64,000 nt of DNA, taken from contig NZ_JAUSUZ010000001.1 in assembly GCF_030813715.1 (NCBI RefSeq), forward strand, positions 8,910,501-8,974,500, read 5' to 3'. Position numbers and translations under genes: made by a program. The notes below the pieces were generated by a model. It made no database searches. It was not told the DNA's origin and worked only from the letters and a program-made list of their open reading frames with translations. This stretch comes from Catenuloplanes indicus. GTDB taxonomy: Bacteria; Actinomycetota; Actinomycetes; Mycobacteriales; Micromonosporaceae. Of this stretch, positions 50,660 to 59,470 are shown in pieces (positions within the stretch are counted from its first letter, which is position 1; every line of letters begins with the position of its first letter).

Positions 50660-51970
50660 GTGTCCTTCGTCTCCCCCCGTACCGGCGTCTGGCTCATCGG
50701 CGCCAGAGGCTCCGTCGCCACCACCGCGATCACCGGCGCGCTCGCCGTCCGGGCCGGCCTGGCCGGCACCGACGGCTGCGTCACCGAGCTGCCCGCGCTG
50801 GCCCGGCCCTGGCTCCCGCCCATCCCGTCGCTGGTCTTCGGCGGCCACGACATCACCGACACCCCGCTGCCGAAGAAGGCCGAGGCGCTCGGCGCCGCCG
50901 GTGTGCTGCCCGCACACCTGGCCGCCGCGCTGTGCTCCGAACTGTCCGCGGTGGACGCCTCCGTGCTGCCGCTGCCCGCGACCGTGGACGGCATCGCGCG
51001 CGACATCGCGCGGTTCCGTGCGGTCAACGACCTCGACCGCGTCGTCGTGATCAACGTGGCGAGCACGGAACCCGTACCCTCTGATGATCTTGAAAGCGCG
51101 TCCCTGGACGCGCTGCCGCCGAGCGCGCGTGCCGCGTACGCCGCGTTCCTGGCCGACGCGGCGTTCGTCGACTTCACGCCGTCCACCGGCGCGCGGCTGC
51201 CGATGCTGGACGCACTCGCGCGGGACCGCGGCCTGCCCTACGCCGGCAGCGACGGCAAGACCGGCGAGACGCTGGTCAAGTCCGTGCTCGCGCCGATGTT
51301 CGCGTCCCGCAACCTGCGCGTACGCAGCTGGTCCGGCCTCAACCTGCTCGGCGGCGGCGACGGCGCCCGGCTGGCCGACCCGGCCGCGAACGCGGCGAAG
51401 ACCGCCAGCAAGCAGCGCGTCCTCGCGGACACGCTCGGCTACGAACCGCAGGGGACCACGAGGATCGACTACGTGGAGACGCTCGGCGACTTCAAGGCCG
51501 CCTGGGATCTGATCAGCTTCAGCGGCTTCCTCGGCACCGGGATGCGGATGGAGTTCACCTGGCACGGCTGCGATTCGGCCCTGGCCGCACCGTTGATCCT
51601 GGACCTGGCCCGGCTCACCGCCGCCGCCCACGCCGCCGGGCGCGTGGGTCCGGTGCCGGAGCTGGCGTTCTTCTTCAAGGACCCGATCGGCACGGGGACG
51701 GGCGCGCTCGCCGACCAGTGGTCCCTCCTCGTCTCGTTCGTCGAGGACCTTTCCCGATCCCTCCCCGGTACGGCCGAAGCCGCTCCCGGCACGCCCGTAC
51801 TCCCTCCGGCGGCCCCGTCGGCCCGGGGGCCGGCGCCTGGCGGCGAGGCCGGCGTTCATGTTGATTCTCCGGCTCATGTTGACGACATCCGTCATGTTGA
51901 TCCGGCTCGTCATGTTGACAGCGCCGGTCGTGTCGACGGTGCCGGCCATGGCGACGGGGGAGTGGCCTGA
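50660..51970 (+). CDS. Inositol-3-phosphate synthase family protein, first gene of the ebo-type operon
   Basis: 436 residues from a GTG with CGGAGG upstream. The N-terminal Rossmann motif WLIGARGSVATTA binds NAD; the family block SDGKTGETLVKS followed by VRSWSGLNLLGGGDG and TASKQ matches myo-inositol-1-phosphate synthases. It lies in an ebo-like operon where cyanobacteria carry a dehydroquinate-synthase-like enzyme (EboD), so it may make a cyclitol-type group for the exported metabolite. The last 40 residues are an unusual tail of six 6-residue units starting HVD. The stop shares a base with the next start (TGATG). Confidence 0.85.
   Translation: MSFVSPRTGVWLIGARGSVATTAITGALAVRAGLAGTDGCVTELPALARPWLPPIPSLVFGGHDITDTPLPKKAEALGAAGVLPAHLAAALCSELSAVDASVLPLPATVDGIARDIARFRAVNDLDRVVVINVASTEPVPSDDLESASLDALPPSARAAYAAFLADAAFVDFTPSTGARLPMLDALARDRGLPYAGSDGKTGETLVKSVLAPMFASRNLRVRSWSGLNLLGGGDGARLADPAANAAKTASKQRVLADTLGYEPQGTTRIDYVETLGDFKAAWDLISFSGFLGTGMRMEFTWHGCDSALAAPLILDLARLTAAAHAAGRVGPVPELAFFFKDPIGTGTGALADQWSLLVSFVEDLSRSLPGTAEAAPGTPVLPPAAPSARGPAPGGEAGVHVDSPAHVDDIRHVDPARHVDSAGRVDGAGHGDGGVA
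51857..51964 (+). repeat. Six 18-bp repeats encoding a His-Val-Asp tail
   Basis: Copies begin at 51857, 51875, 51893, 51911, 51929 and 51947, exactly 18 bp apart. The first four start CATGTTGA; the last two have diverged (CGTGTCGA, CATGGCGA). They encode HVDSPA, HVDDIR, HVDPAR, HVDSAG, RVDGAG and HGDGGV. The AT-ending codons are unlike the host gene. Confidence 0.9.
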
Positions 51971-52980
51971 TGGGCGGCCTTGCCGACCTGGCCGAACTCG
52001 TGCGTGCCCCGGCCGCGCTGTCCGTGCCGGGCGACCTCGTCGCGGGGGCCAGCGCGGCCGGTGCGATCACGCCCGCGACCGGTGTGCTCTCCGCGGCGTC
52101 GGTCTGTTTCTACTGGGCCGGTATGGCCGCGAACGACTGGGCCGACCGGGACCTCGACGCCGTCGAGCGTCCGGAGCGGCCGATCCCGTCCGGCCGGGTG
52201 CGGCCGGGCACCGCGTTCGGCCTGGCGGCCGGGCTCACCGGTGCCGGTCTGGCGCTGACCGCCGCGGCCGGTGGCCGTCGCTCGCTCGCGGTCGCACTGC
52301 CGCTGGCCGCCACGATCTGGGCGTACGACCTGCGCACCAAGAACACGCCCGCCGGGCCGGCGGTGATGGCCGCGTGCCGTGCTCTCGACGTGCTCCTCGG
52401 CGCGACGGCGACGCCCGGCCGGGCAGCGTCCGCGGCCCCAGGAGCGGCCCGGAGATCGCTGTGGCGGGCGCTTCCCGCAGCGGCGGCGGTCGCCGCACAC
52501 ACCTACACGGTCACCGAACTGTCGCGCCGCGAGGTATCCGGCGCCACCCCGGCACTGCCCGCCGCGACACTCGCCGCCACCGGCGTCCTCGGTGCCACGA
52601 TCGCGGGCTCGGCCGGTCGTGCCGGTCGTGCCGGTCGTGCCGGTCGCGCCGGTCGCCCGGCGCCATCCGCCGGGACCGGCGCCTCCGGTGCGCCGATCGC
52701 CGGTTCCGGTGGCCGGCGTGCCGAGCGGCTGGTGGTGCGGACCGCTGTCGTCGGTGCGCTGGTAGGGCAGTATCTGGCCGGGTACGGGTCGGCGCAGGTG
52801 CGTGCGCTAACGAGTCCGGCCCCCGGACCGATCCGGGCGGCCGTCGGTGCCGGGATCACCGGGCTCCCGGCGTTGCAGGGGGCGCTGACCGCGCGTGCCG
52901 GTGCGACCCTCGCCGGACTGGCCGTCGCCGCGGCGGCGCCGCTCGCCCGCATGCTCGCCCGGAAGGTGTCGCCGACATGA
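51970..52980 (+). CDS. eboC: EboC-like / SCO3242-type UbiA prenyltransferase
   Basis: 336 residues, membrane protein with about eight helices. The prenyl diphosphate motif is NDWADRDLD (55-63), and the second Asp-rich region is represented by IWAYDLRTKN (116-125) and RALDVLLGA. The UbiA family attaches a prenyl chain to an aromatic or polar head group. In ebo clusters EboC is needed for metabolite export. A loop of about 40 residues (about 214-250) contains GRA units (9-bp DNA repeat at about 52611-52655), absent from the usual fold. The start overlaps the previous stop by one base and the end overlaps the next start by 4 nt. Confidence 0.85.
   Translation: MGGLADLAELVRAPAALSVPGDLVAGASAAGAITPATGVLSAASVCFYWAGMAANDWADRDLDAVERPERPIPSGRVRPGTAFGLAAGLTGAGLALTAAAGGRRSLAVALPLAATIWAYDLRTKNTPAGPAVMAACRALDVLLGATATPGRAASAAPGAARRSLWRALPAAAAVAAHTYTVTELSRREVSGATPALPAATLAATGVLGATIAGSAGRAGRAGRAGRAGRPAPSAGTGASGAPIAGSGGRRAERLVVRTAVVGALVGQYLAGYGSAQVRALTSPAPGPIRAAVGAGITGLPALQGALTARAGATLAGLAVAAAAPLARMLARKVSPT
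52611..52655 (+). repeat. 9-bp tandem repeat inside eboC
   Basis: The unit GCCGGTCGT is repeated about five times with late variants ending CGC, encoding GRAGRAGRAGRAGR. It lies in the inserted loop of the prenyltransferase. Confidence 0.85.
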
Positions 52981-54056
52981 GCCATCAGGATGCTGCGGCC
53001 GGGGCGACACCCGCGCCGGGCGGCGTGCCGCCGCGGTTCGGATACGGCACGAACGGGTTCGCGAACCATCGGCTGGCGGATGCGTTACGGGTGATCGCGG
53101 ACCTCGGCTACGTGGGCGTGGCGCTGACGCTCGACCATGATCACCTCGATCCGTTCGCGCCGGACGTGGCACGCCGGACGGCGGAGACCGCGGACCTGCT
53201 GCGCAGTCTCGGGCTCGCGGTCGTCATCGAGACCGGCGCCCGCTATCTGCTGGATCCGCGCCGGAAGCACGCGCCCACGCTGCTGCACGACGACCGCGCG
53301 CTGCGCCTGGAGTTCCTGCGCCGGGCGATCGCGATCGGCGCGGATCTCGGCGCGGAGGCGGTCTCGTTCTGGGCCGGGGTGCGGCCGGACGGCGTACCCG
53401 CGGATCTGGCCTGGAAACGGCTCGTCGACGGGTGCGCCGAGGCCGGTGCGGCCGCCGGGGACGCCGGGATCCCGCTCGGGTTCGAACCGGAGCCGGGCAT
53501 GCTGGTCGAGGACATCGCGGGCTGGCACCGGCTGCGGGCCGAACTCGGCGCACCGGCCTGGTTCGGGCTGACGCTCGACATCGGACACTGCCGGTGCCTG
53601 GAGCCGACCGGCGTGGCCGAGTGCGTGACCGCGGTCGCTGAGCACCTGGTCAACGTGCAGATCGACGACATGCGCCGGGGCGTGCACGAGCACCTGGAGT
53701 TCGGCACCGGCGAGATCGACTTCCCGCCGGTGCTGCGCGCGCTCGCGGACGGCGGCTATCGCGGCCTGGTCGCGGTCGAGCTGCCGCGCCATTCGCACGC
53801 CGCGCCGACGGTCGCCGCCTCGTCGCTCGCCTTCCTGCGCGCGGCCGCACCGAATGCACCTAGCTTCCTAGGAAGTGCCAGGCGGGGTGCGGCCGGGCAC
53901 GGCGCGCAGGCCACGCTCGACGGTGAGGTGCGCATTCCGGAGCGCCCCGCATCGGCGGCCGATGTGTCCGGGACCGGCATACCGGCGGCGGGCGAGTTCA
54001 CGCCGGGGGGAGCGGCAGCGGTGGGTGGGGGAGAGACCGACGGGAGAGCGTCATGA
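52977..54056 (+). CDS. Sugar phosphate isomerase/epimerase-like TIM-barrel protein of the ebo operon
   Basis: 359 residues. The xylose-isomerase-like TIM barrel spans about 18-285: FGYGTNGFANH, LGYVGVALTLDHDHLDP, IPLGFEPEPGMLVED with a metal-binding Glu, WFGLTLDIGHCRCL with Asp and His, and GLVAVELPRHSHAAP with the last Glu. The final 75 residues are a low-complexity Gly/Ala tail without family counterpart. ATGA overlaps with both neighbouring genes show tight coupling. It is distinct from the EboE homologue downstream and might act on the cyclitol product of the first gene. Confidence 0.85.
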   Translation: MSHQDAAAGATPAPGGVPPRFGYGTNGFANHRLADALRVIADLGYVGVALTLDHDHLDPFAPDVARRTAETADLLRSLGLAVVIETGARYLLDPRRKHAPTLLHDDRALRLEFLRRAIAIGADLGAEAVSFWAGVRPDGVPADLAWKRLVDGCAEAGAAAGDAGIPLGFEPEPGMLVEDIAGWHRLRAELGAPAWFGLTLDIGHCRCLEPTGVAECVTAVAEHLVNVQIDDMRRGVHEHLEFGTGEIDFPPVLRALADGGYRGLVAVELPRHSHAAPTVAASSLAFLRAAAPNAPSFLGSARRGAAGHGAQATLDGEVRIPERPASAADVSGTGIPAAGEFTPGGAAAVGGGETDGRAS

Positions 54057-54694
54057 CGACCACGGCGGACGACATCACCATCGAGGTGCTCCGGGGCGCG
54101 CTGAGTGACGTGCCGGGGCGGGACTGGCTGGCGGACGCGGAGGCCGCGGTGCGGAAGGAACCCGCCGCGGTCGGGCGGCTCTTCCCGGCCGCCGGTCGCC
54201 ACACCGGCCGGGAAGAGCTGCCCGGCGTGCCGGGCTGGACCGCCGACGCCGCCGCGCGCGCGGTGCTGCTGGCCACGCTCCTCGGTACGCCAGGCGGCAC
54301 CGGCGAGGTCGCGGAGCTGTACCGCTATGGCGACTCCCGGGAGAAGCTGGCGATCCTGCACGCGTGCTCGATCCTGCCGGACGCGCCGGACGAGCCGGTG
54401 CTCCCGCTGCTGCGCGACGCGCTGCGCACGAACGACACCCGGCTGGTCGCGGCCGCGCTCGGCCCGGTCGCGGATCGCCTGGACGACGACACCTGGCGGC
54501 AGGGCGTGCTCAAGTGCGTCTTCATGGGCGTCCCGCTGACCGCGGTGCACGCGCTGCGCGACCGCGCCGACGACGCGCTGGCCGACATGCTCGCGGCGCT
54601 GGCCGAGGAACGCGCGGCCGCGGGCCGCGACTTCCCGCCGGACGCGGACGCGCTGCTCACCGAGCTGCGCCGGCGTGGCCCGGTCTCGTCATGA
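54053..54694 (+). CDS. eboA: EboA-like metabolite traffic protein
   Basis: 213 residues, soluble and almost entirely helical, with a HEAT-like appearance. The sequence REKLAILHACSILPD, LVAAALGPVADRLDDDTWRQGVLKCVFMGVPL matches the EboA family pattern, in which conserved blocks around the WRQ..LK.vFmGvPl segment recur. In cyanobacteria eboA belongs to the cluster needed to move the scytonemin monomer to the periplasm. Molecular function is unknown. ATGA overlap with the previous gene. Confidence 0.8.
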   Translation: MTTTADDITIEVLRGALSDVPGRDWLADAEAAVRKEPAAVGRLFPAAGRHTGREELPGVPGWTADAAARAVLLATLLGTPGGTGEVAELYRYGDSREKLAILHACSILPDAPDEPVLPLLRDALRTNDTRLVAAALGPVADRLDDDTWRQGVLKCVFMGVPLTAVHALRDRADDALADMLAALAEERAAAGRDFPPDADALLTELRRRGPVSS

Positions 54695-54957
54695 CCGGCG
54701 GCCACGATACCGGCGGCGACGCCCGCGCCGAGCGCCTGGAACGCCGTTTGCGTGGCCGCGCCGACGTCGGGACGCGCCACGGACACAGCGGCGGGGGCGG
54801 CCGGGCGTGCCGCTCACCGCACCTCGGTGACGGCCGGGCGGGTCGCGCGAGCGGCCATGGCGGTGTCGACGGCCCGGCCGGCCGCCGGGACGGCACCGCG
54901 CCGGAGACCGGAGCCGGCGGCACGGAAGCGCGTGGCGACAGCGAGAGGGGACGGTAA
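54691..54957 (+). CDS. Small Gly/Arg-rich ORF coupled between eboA and eboB
   Basis: 88 residues. Its ATG overlaps the eboA stop (ATGA) and its TAA shares a base with the eboB start (TAATG), so translation would run through without a gap. The product is a highly charged, Gly/Arg/Asp/Glu-rich sequence with no hydrophobic core, and is probably disordered. I recognise no family. It may be a real but rapidly changing operon member, or a filler frame that keeps ribosomes coupled. Confidence 0.45.
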   Translation: MTGGHDTGGDARAERLERRLRGRADVGTRHGHSGGGGRACRSPHLGDGRAGRASGHGGVDGPAGRRDGTAPETGAGGTEARGDSERGR

Positions 54958-55808
54958 TGCGGATCTTCGACCCGCACATTCACATGACGTCGCGGACGAC
55001 GGACGACTACGCGGCGATGGCGGCCGCCGGGGTGGTCGCGGTGGTCGAGCCGGCGTTCTGGCTGGGGCAGCCGCGGACCGGGCCGGGCTCGTTCGCGGAC
55101 TACTTCGACTCGCTGGTCGGCTGGGAGCCGTACCGTGCCTCGCAGTTCGGGGTGCGGCATCATGCGACGATCGCGTTGAACCCGAAGGAGGCCAACGATC
55201 CGCGGTGCCGGCCGGTGCTCGATCTGGTGCCACGCTATCTGGCCAAGGACGGCGTGGTCGCGGTCGGTGAGATCGGCTACGACTCGATGACCGCGGACGA
55301 GGACGACGCGTTCACCCGGCAGCTGGCGATGGCGGTCGAGTTCGGCCTGCCCGCGCTGGTGCACACGCCGCACCGGGACAAGGCGCGCGGGACCGCGCGC
55401 AGCCTGGACGTGGTCGCGGAGTCCGGCATCCGGCCCGAGTACGTGGTGATCGACCACCTGAACGAGGTCACCGTCAAGGCGGTCAAGGACGCGGGCTGCT
55501 GGGCCGGCTTCTCCATCTACCCGGACACGAAGATGTCGCCGCCGCGGATGGTGGAGATCCTGAAGGAGTACGGGCTGGACCGCATGCTGGTCAATTCGGC
55601 CGCGGACTGGGGGAAGTCCGACCCGCTGCTGACCGTCCGGACCGCGGAGGCGATGCGCGAGGCCGGGTTCACCGAGGATGACGTGGACCGCGTGCTGTGG
55701 CGGAACCCGGCCGAGTTCTACGGCCAGTCCGGCCGGCTGGACCTGACGGACCTGAAACCCGCCGACGGTACGTACGAGGGCAGCTCGATCCTGCGGGGAG
55801 GCTCCTGA
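54957..55808 (+). CDS. eboB: EboB-like TatD-family metal hydrolase
   Basis: 283 residues with the TIM-barrel amidohydrolase fold of TatD proteins. Metal ligands are visible: His7 and His9 (DPHIH), Glu105 (GEIGYD), His136 (HTPH), His167 (DHLNE) and Asp217 (NSAADWG). TatD proteins are nucleases or phosphodiesterases, but ebo members are associated with metabolite traffic rather than DNA. The cytoplasmic enzyme probably hydrolyses an intermediate. It is separated by only 1 nt from eboE. Confidence 0.88.
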   Translation: MRIFDPHIHMTSRTTDDYAAMAAAGVVAVVEPAFWLGQPRTGPGSFADYFDSLVGWEPYRASQFGVRHHATIALNPKEANDPRCRPVLDLVPRYLAKDGVVAVGEIGYDSMTADEDDAFTRQLAMAVEFGLPALVHTPHRDKARGTARSLDVVAESGIRPEYVVIDHLNEVTVKAVKDAGCWAGFSIYPDTKMSPPRMVEILKEYGLDRMLVNSAADWGKSDPLLTVRTAEAMREAGFTEDDVDRVLWRNPAEFYGQSGRLDLTDLKPADGTYEGSSILRGGS

Positions 55809-55809
55809 C

Positions 55810-56967
55810 ATGCGGCTGCGGCACCCGGACGGTACGACCGTCCACCTCGGATACTGCACGAACGTCCACCCGGCCGAGGACCTGCCCGGCATCGTGGCGC
55901 AGTTCGACAGGTACGCGGTCCCGGTCCGCGAACGCCTCGGCGTACCCGTGCTGGGTCTGGGACTGTGGCTCGCGGCACCGGTCGCGGCCGGCCTGGCCGC
56001 GGACCGGACGGCCGTGCACCGGCTCCGCGCCGAGCTGGCCGCGCGCGGCCTCGAGGTGGTGACGCTGAACGGCTTCCCCTACCAGGCGTTCCAGGCCCCG
56101 GTGGTCAAGCACGCGGTCTACTACCCGGACTGGTCCGAGCCGGAGCGCCTGCGGTACACACTGGACCTGGCCGAGGTGCTGGCGCAGCTGCTGCCGGAGG
56201 ACGCCCGCCGCGGCTCTATCTCCACGCTGCCGCTGGCCTGGCGCACCCCGTGGGACGCGGGGACACGACGGCGCTGCCGGGCCGCCCTGCGTGCGCTCGC
56301 CGACGGACTGGCCGCGCTGGAGCGGCGCTCCGGCCGTACCGTGCGGGTGGCCTTCGAACCTGAACCCGGCTGCGTCATCGAGTCGACCGCGCAGGCGGCC
56401 GGCCTGCTGAGCACCGTGGACACCGAGCGGCTCGGCGTGTGCCTCGATCTCGCCCACCTCGCGTGCGCCTGGGAGGAGCCGCGCGACGCGCTGAAGCGGC
56501 TGGACGCCGCGGGCGTGCCGGTGGTGAAGGTGCAGGTGTCGGCCGCGCTGGAGAGCGCGGACCCGCGCGCGGACGCGGAGGTGCTGCGGGGCTACGTGGA
56601 GCCGCGCTTTCTGCACCAGACGCGCGCGGAGGACGGCGCCGCCACCGACGACCTCGACGAGGCACTGTCCACGATGGGAGCCGGACCGTGGCGGGTGCAC
56701 TATCACGTGCCGCTGCACGCGGAGCCGATCGCACAGCTGCGCGCGACCACCGGCGTGCTGGCCGACGCGCTGACGGAGATCGTGGGCGGCCCCGCGGCGC
56801 GCTGCGACCACCTCGACGTGGAGACGTACACCTGGGGCGTGCTGCCGCCCGCGCGCCGCCCGTCCACACCGGGCGAGCTTGCCGGTGGGATCGCGGCCGA
56901 GCTGGCGTACGCGCGGGATCTGCTGACGACGCTGGGACTGACGCACACCGTGGAGGCGACCCGATGA
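55810..56967 (+). CDS. eboE: EboE-like TIM-barrel metabolite traffic protein
   Basis: 385 residues. The start HLGYCTNVHPAEDLPGI is characteristic of EboE, as are LEVVTLNGFPYQAFQAPVVKH and the metal-type residues in VAFEPEPGCVIES and LGVCLDLAHLACAWE. The C-terminal VETYTWGVLPP block is also conserved. The fold is related to xylose isomerase. Substrate unknown. ATGA overlap with the next gene. Confidence 0.87.
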   Translation: MRLRHPDGTTVHLGYCTNVHPAEDLPGIVAQFDRYAVPVRERLGVPVLGLGLWLAAPVAAGLAADRTAVHRLRAELAARGLEVVTLNGFPYQAFQAPVVKHAVYYPDWSEPERLRYTLDLAEVLAQLLPEDARRGSISTLPLAWRTPWDAGTRRRCRAALRALADGLAALERRSGRTVRVAFEPEPGCVIESTAQAAGLLSTVDTERLGVCLDLAHLACAWEEPRDALKRLDAAGVPVVKVQVSAALESADPRADAEVLRGYVEPRFLHQTRAEDGAATDDLDEALSTMGAGPWRVHYHVPLHAEPIAQLRATTGVLADALTEIVGGPAARCDHLDVETYTWGVLPPARRPSTPGELAGGIAAELAYARDLLTTLGLTHTVEATR

Positions 56968-58358
56968 CCACCCCACTGCTCGTGCTCGACGTGGTCGGGC
57001 TGACGCCGCGCCTGCTGGCGCACATGCCCAGGCTGTCCGCGATCGGGTTCCAGGCCGAGCTGGGCACCGTGCTGCCGGCCGTGACGTGCTCCGCGCAGTC
57101 GACGTTCCTGACCGGGCTGCTCCCGTCCGAGCACGGGATCGTGGGCAACGGCTGGTACTTCCGTGACCTCGGCGAGGTCTTCCTGTGGCGGCAGCACAAC
57201 CGGCTGGTCCAGGGCGAGAAACTCTGGGACGCGGCACGTGCGGCCCGGCCCGGCTACACGGTCGCGAACGTGTGCTGGTGGTACGCGATGGGCGCGGACG
57301 TGGACTGGACGGTCACGCCACGCCCGATCTACTACGCCGACGGCCGCAAGGAACCGGACTGCTACACCGCGCCGCCGTCGCTGCACGACGAGCTGACCGG
57401 GCGGCTCGGGCCGTTCCCGCTGTTCACCTACTGGGGCCCGAACGCCGGTATCGCGTCGTCCACCTGGATCTGCCGGGCCGCCGAGCAGATCATGGCGGAC
57501 CACGATCCCGACCTGACGCTGGTCTACGTGCCGCACCTGGACTACGACCTGCAGCGGTTCGGCCCGTCCTCGCCGGAGGCCGCCCGGGCCGCGCGCGCCG
57601 TGGACGACATCCTCGCGCCGCTGCTCGACGCGGCGCGGAACCGGGGCGCGACCGTGGTCGCGCTGTCCGAGTACGGGATCACCGACGCGCACCGCCCGAT
57701 CGACATCAACCGTGTCCTTCGCGCCGAGGGTCTTCTCCACGTTTACACGCAGGACGGCATGGAATATCTCGATCCGTGGACCTCCGCCGCGTTCGCCGTC
57801 GCCGACCATCAGATCGCGCACGTCTACGTCCGGGACCCGGCCGACCGTGACCGCGTGCAACGGCTCTGCGCCCGGCTGCCCGGCGTCGACGTGGTGCTCG
57901 ACGCGGCCGGTAAGCGGGCACACGGTCTGGACCACGAGCGGGCCGGTGACCTGGTGCTGATCGCCGACCCGGACGCCTGGTTCACCTACTACTACTGGCT
58001 CGACGACGCCCGCGCGCCCGACTTCGCCCGGCTCGTCGAGATCCACCGCAAGCCCGGCTACGATCCCGCGGAGCTGTTCTTCGACCCGGCCAACCCGGGC
58101 GCCGCCAAGCTGCGGGCCGCGAAGGCGTTGCTGCGCAAGAAGACCGGCTTCCGCTACCTGATGAACCCGGTCGGCCTGGACGCCGGTGCGCGCGCGGTCC
58201 GTGGCTCGCACGGCCGGCTGCCCGCGGACCCGCAGGACGGCCCGGTGCTGCTCTGCTCCGACCCGGCGCTGGCCCGGGAGCGCGTCGAAGCCGTACAGGT
58301 GAAGGATCTGCTGTTGCGCGCGGCCGGTCTCACGCATGACGCTGTGTCCATCGACTAG
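56964..58358 (+). CDS. EboF-like alkaline phosphatase/nucleotide pyrophosphatase family protein
   Basis: 464 residues of the alkaline-phosphatase superfamily. Asp9 (VLDVVGL) and Thr41 (LPAVTCSAQSTFLTG, the nucleophile position of phosphodiesterase/pyrophosphatase members) are followed by LPSEHGIVGNGWYF. Later metal-site blocks are VYVPHLDYDLQRFGP and ALSEYGITDAHRP. There is no signal peptide, unlike secreted family members. It probably cleaves a phosphoester or pyrophosphate bond in the ebo pathway. In cyanobacterial ebo clusters EboF occupies this role. Confidence 0.85.
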   Translation: MTTPLLVLDVVGLTPRLLAHMPRLSAIGFQAELGTVLPAVTCSAQSTFLTGLLPSEHGIVGNGWYFRDLGEVFLWRQHNRLVQGEKLWDAARAARPGYTVANVCWWYAMGADVDWTVTPRPIYYADGRKEPDCYTAPPSLHDELTGRLGPFPLFTYWGPNAGIASSTWICRAAEQIMADHDPDLTLVYVPHLDYDLQRFGPSSPEAARAARAVDDILAPLLDAARNRGATVVALSEYGITDAHRPIDINRVLRAEGLLHVYTQDGMEYLDPWTSAAFAVADHQIAHVYVRDPADRDRVQRLCARLPGVDVVLDAAGKRAHGLDHERAGDLVLIADPDAWFTYYYWLDDARAPDFARLVEIHRKPGYDPAELFFDPANPGAAKLRAAKALLRKKTGFRYLMNPVGLDAGARAVRGSHGRLPADPQDGPVLLCSDPALARERVEAVQVKDLLLRAAGLTHDAVSID

Positions 58359-58371
58359 AGAGGGCCGGGTG

Positions 58372-59415
58372 ATGACGGCGGACGTCGTCGCGAACGCCAG
58401 CGGTCTGCGGGAACGCTGCGAGACCACGCTGGCGCACTGGCTGGACCGGCACCGCCCGGCCTGGCCGGACCCGGACGTGTTCGAGACCATGCGCCGGTTC
58501 GTGCTGCACGGCGGCAAGCGGCTGCGGCCGATGTTCTGCTACTGGGGCTGGCGCGGCGCGGGCGGCGACGACGGGCCGGACATCGTGTCGGCCGCGGCCG
58601 CGCTGGAGCTGTTCCACGCGTTCGCGCTCATTCACGACGACATCATGGACGGCAGCGATCTTCGCCGCGGCGAGCCGTCCGTGCACCGCCGGCTCGCCGA
58701 CGAGCACCACCGGCGCGGCTGGCGCGGATCGTCCGGCGCGTACGGTGCCGGTGCCGCACTGCTGGTCGGCGATCTGCTCGCCGCGTGGGCCGACGAGCTG
58801 TTCAGCGTGGCCGACCGGCATCGCCGCGGCGCCACGTTGTTCGCCCGCATGCGCACCGAGGTGATCGCCGGCCAGTACCTCGACCTGCGCGCCGGTGCCG
58901 ACGGCGGCTCGGTCGCGGACGCGCTCACCGTGGTCCGGATGAAAGCCGCCCGCTACACCGTGACCCGCCCGCTGCAGATCGGCGCCACGCTGGCCGGGGC
59001 CGGCGACGACCTGCTCAGCGCCTACCGCGCGTTCGGCGACCCGCTCGGCGACGCGTTCCAGCTCCGCGACGACGTTCTCGGCGTCTTCGGCGACCCCGCG
59101 ATCACCGGCAAACCCGCGCTCGACGACCTCCGCGAGGGCAAGCAGACGGTGATGCTCGCGCTCGCCCGCGACCACGCCACCCCGTCCCAGGCCGCCCAGC
59201 TCGACCGCCTGATCGGCAACCCCGGGCTGGACACCCCCGGCGCCGCCACGCTCCGCGAGATCATCGTCGACACGGGCGCGCTCGCCCGTACCGAACGCAT
59301 GATCCAGGTCCGCGCCGAGGCTGCCCACGCCGCGCTGGCCGCCGCACCCATCACGCCGGAGTCAGCCGCGGCCCTCACCGAACTCGCCCACCACGCCATC
59401 CACCGCCTGTCCTGA
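58372..59415 (+). CDS. Polyprenyl (geranylgeranyl-type) diphosphate synthase
   Basis: 347 residues from the ATG at 58372, 13 nt after the previous stop. The first Asp-rich motif DDIMD is at 89-93 and the second is RDDVLGVFGD, with Gly in place of the last Asp as in many actinobacterial C20 synthases; GGKRLRP (47-53) binds diphosphate. It condenses isopentenyl diphosphate to make a prenyl donor, very likely for the UbiA-type prenyltransferase of the same operon. Confidence 0.92.
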   Translation: MTADVVANASGLRERCETTLAHWLDRHRPAWPDPDVFETMRRFVLHGGKRLRPMFCYWGWRGAGGDDGPDIVSAAAALELFHAFALIHDDIMDGSDLRRGEPSVHRRLADEHHRRGWRGSSGAYGAGAALLVGDLLAAWADELFSVADRHRRGATLFARMRTEVIAGQYLDLRAGADGGSVADALTVVRMKAARYTVTRPLQIGATLAGAGDDLLSAYRAFGDPLGDAFQLRDDVLGVFGDPAITGKPALDDLREGKQTVMLALARDHATPSQAAQLDRLIGNPGLDTPGAATLREIIVDTGALARTERMIQVRAEAAHAALAAAPITPESAAALTELAHHAIHRLS

Positions 59416-59470
59416 CCGAACCCCTGCCCGGGTACGGTCCGCACCCCGCCGCCGGGCTGACCGCCCCCGG

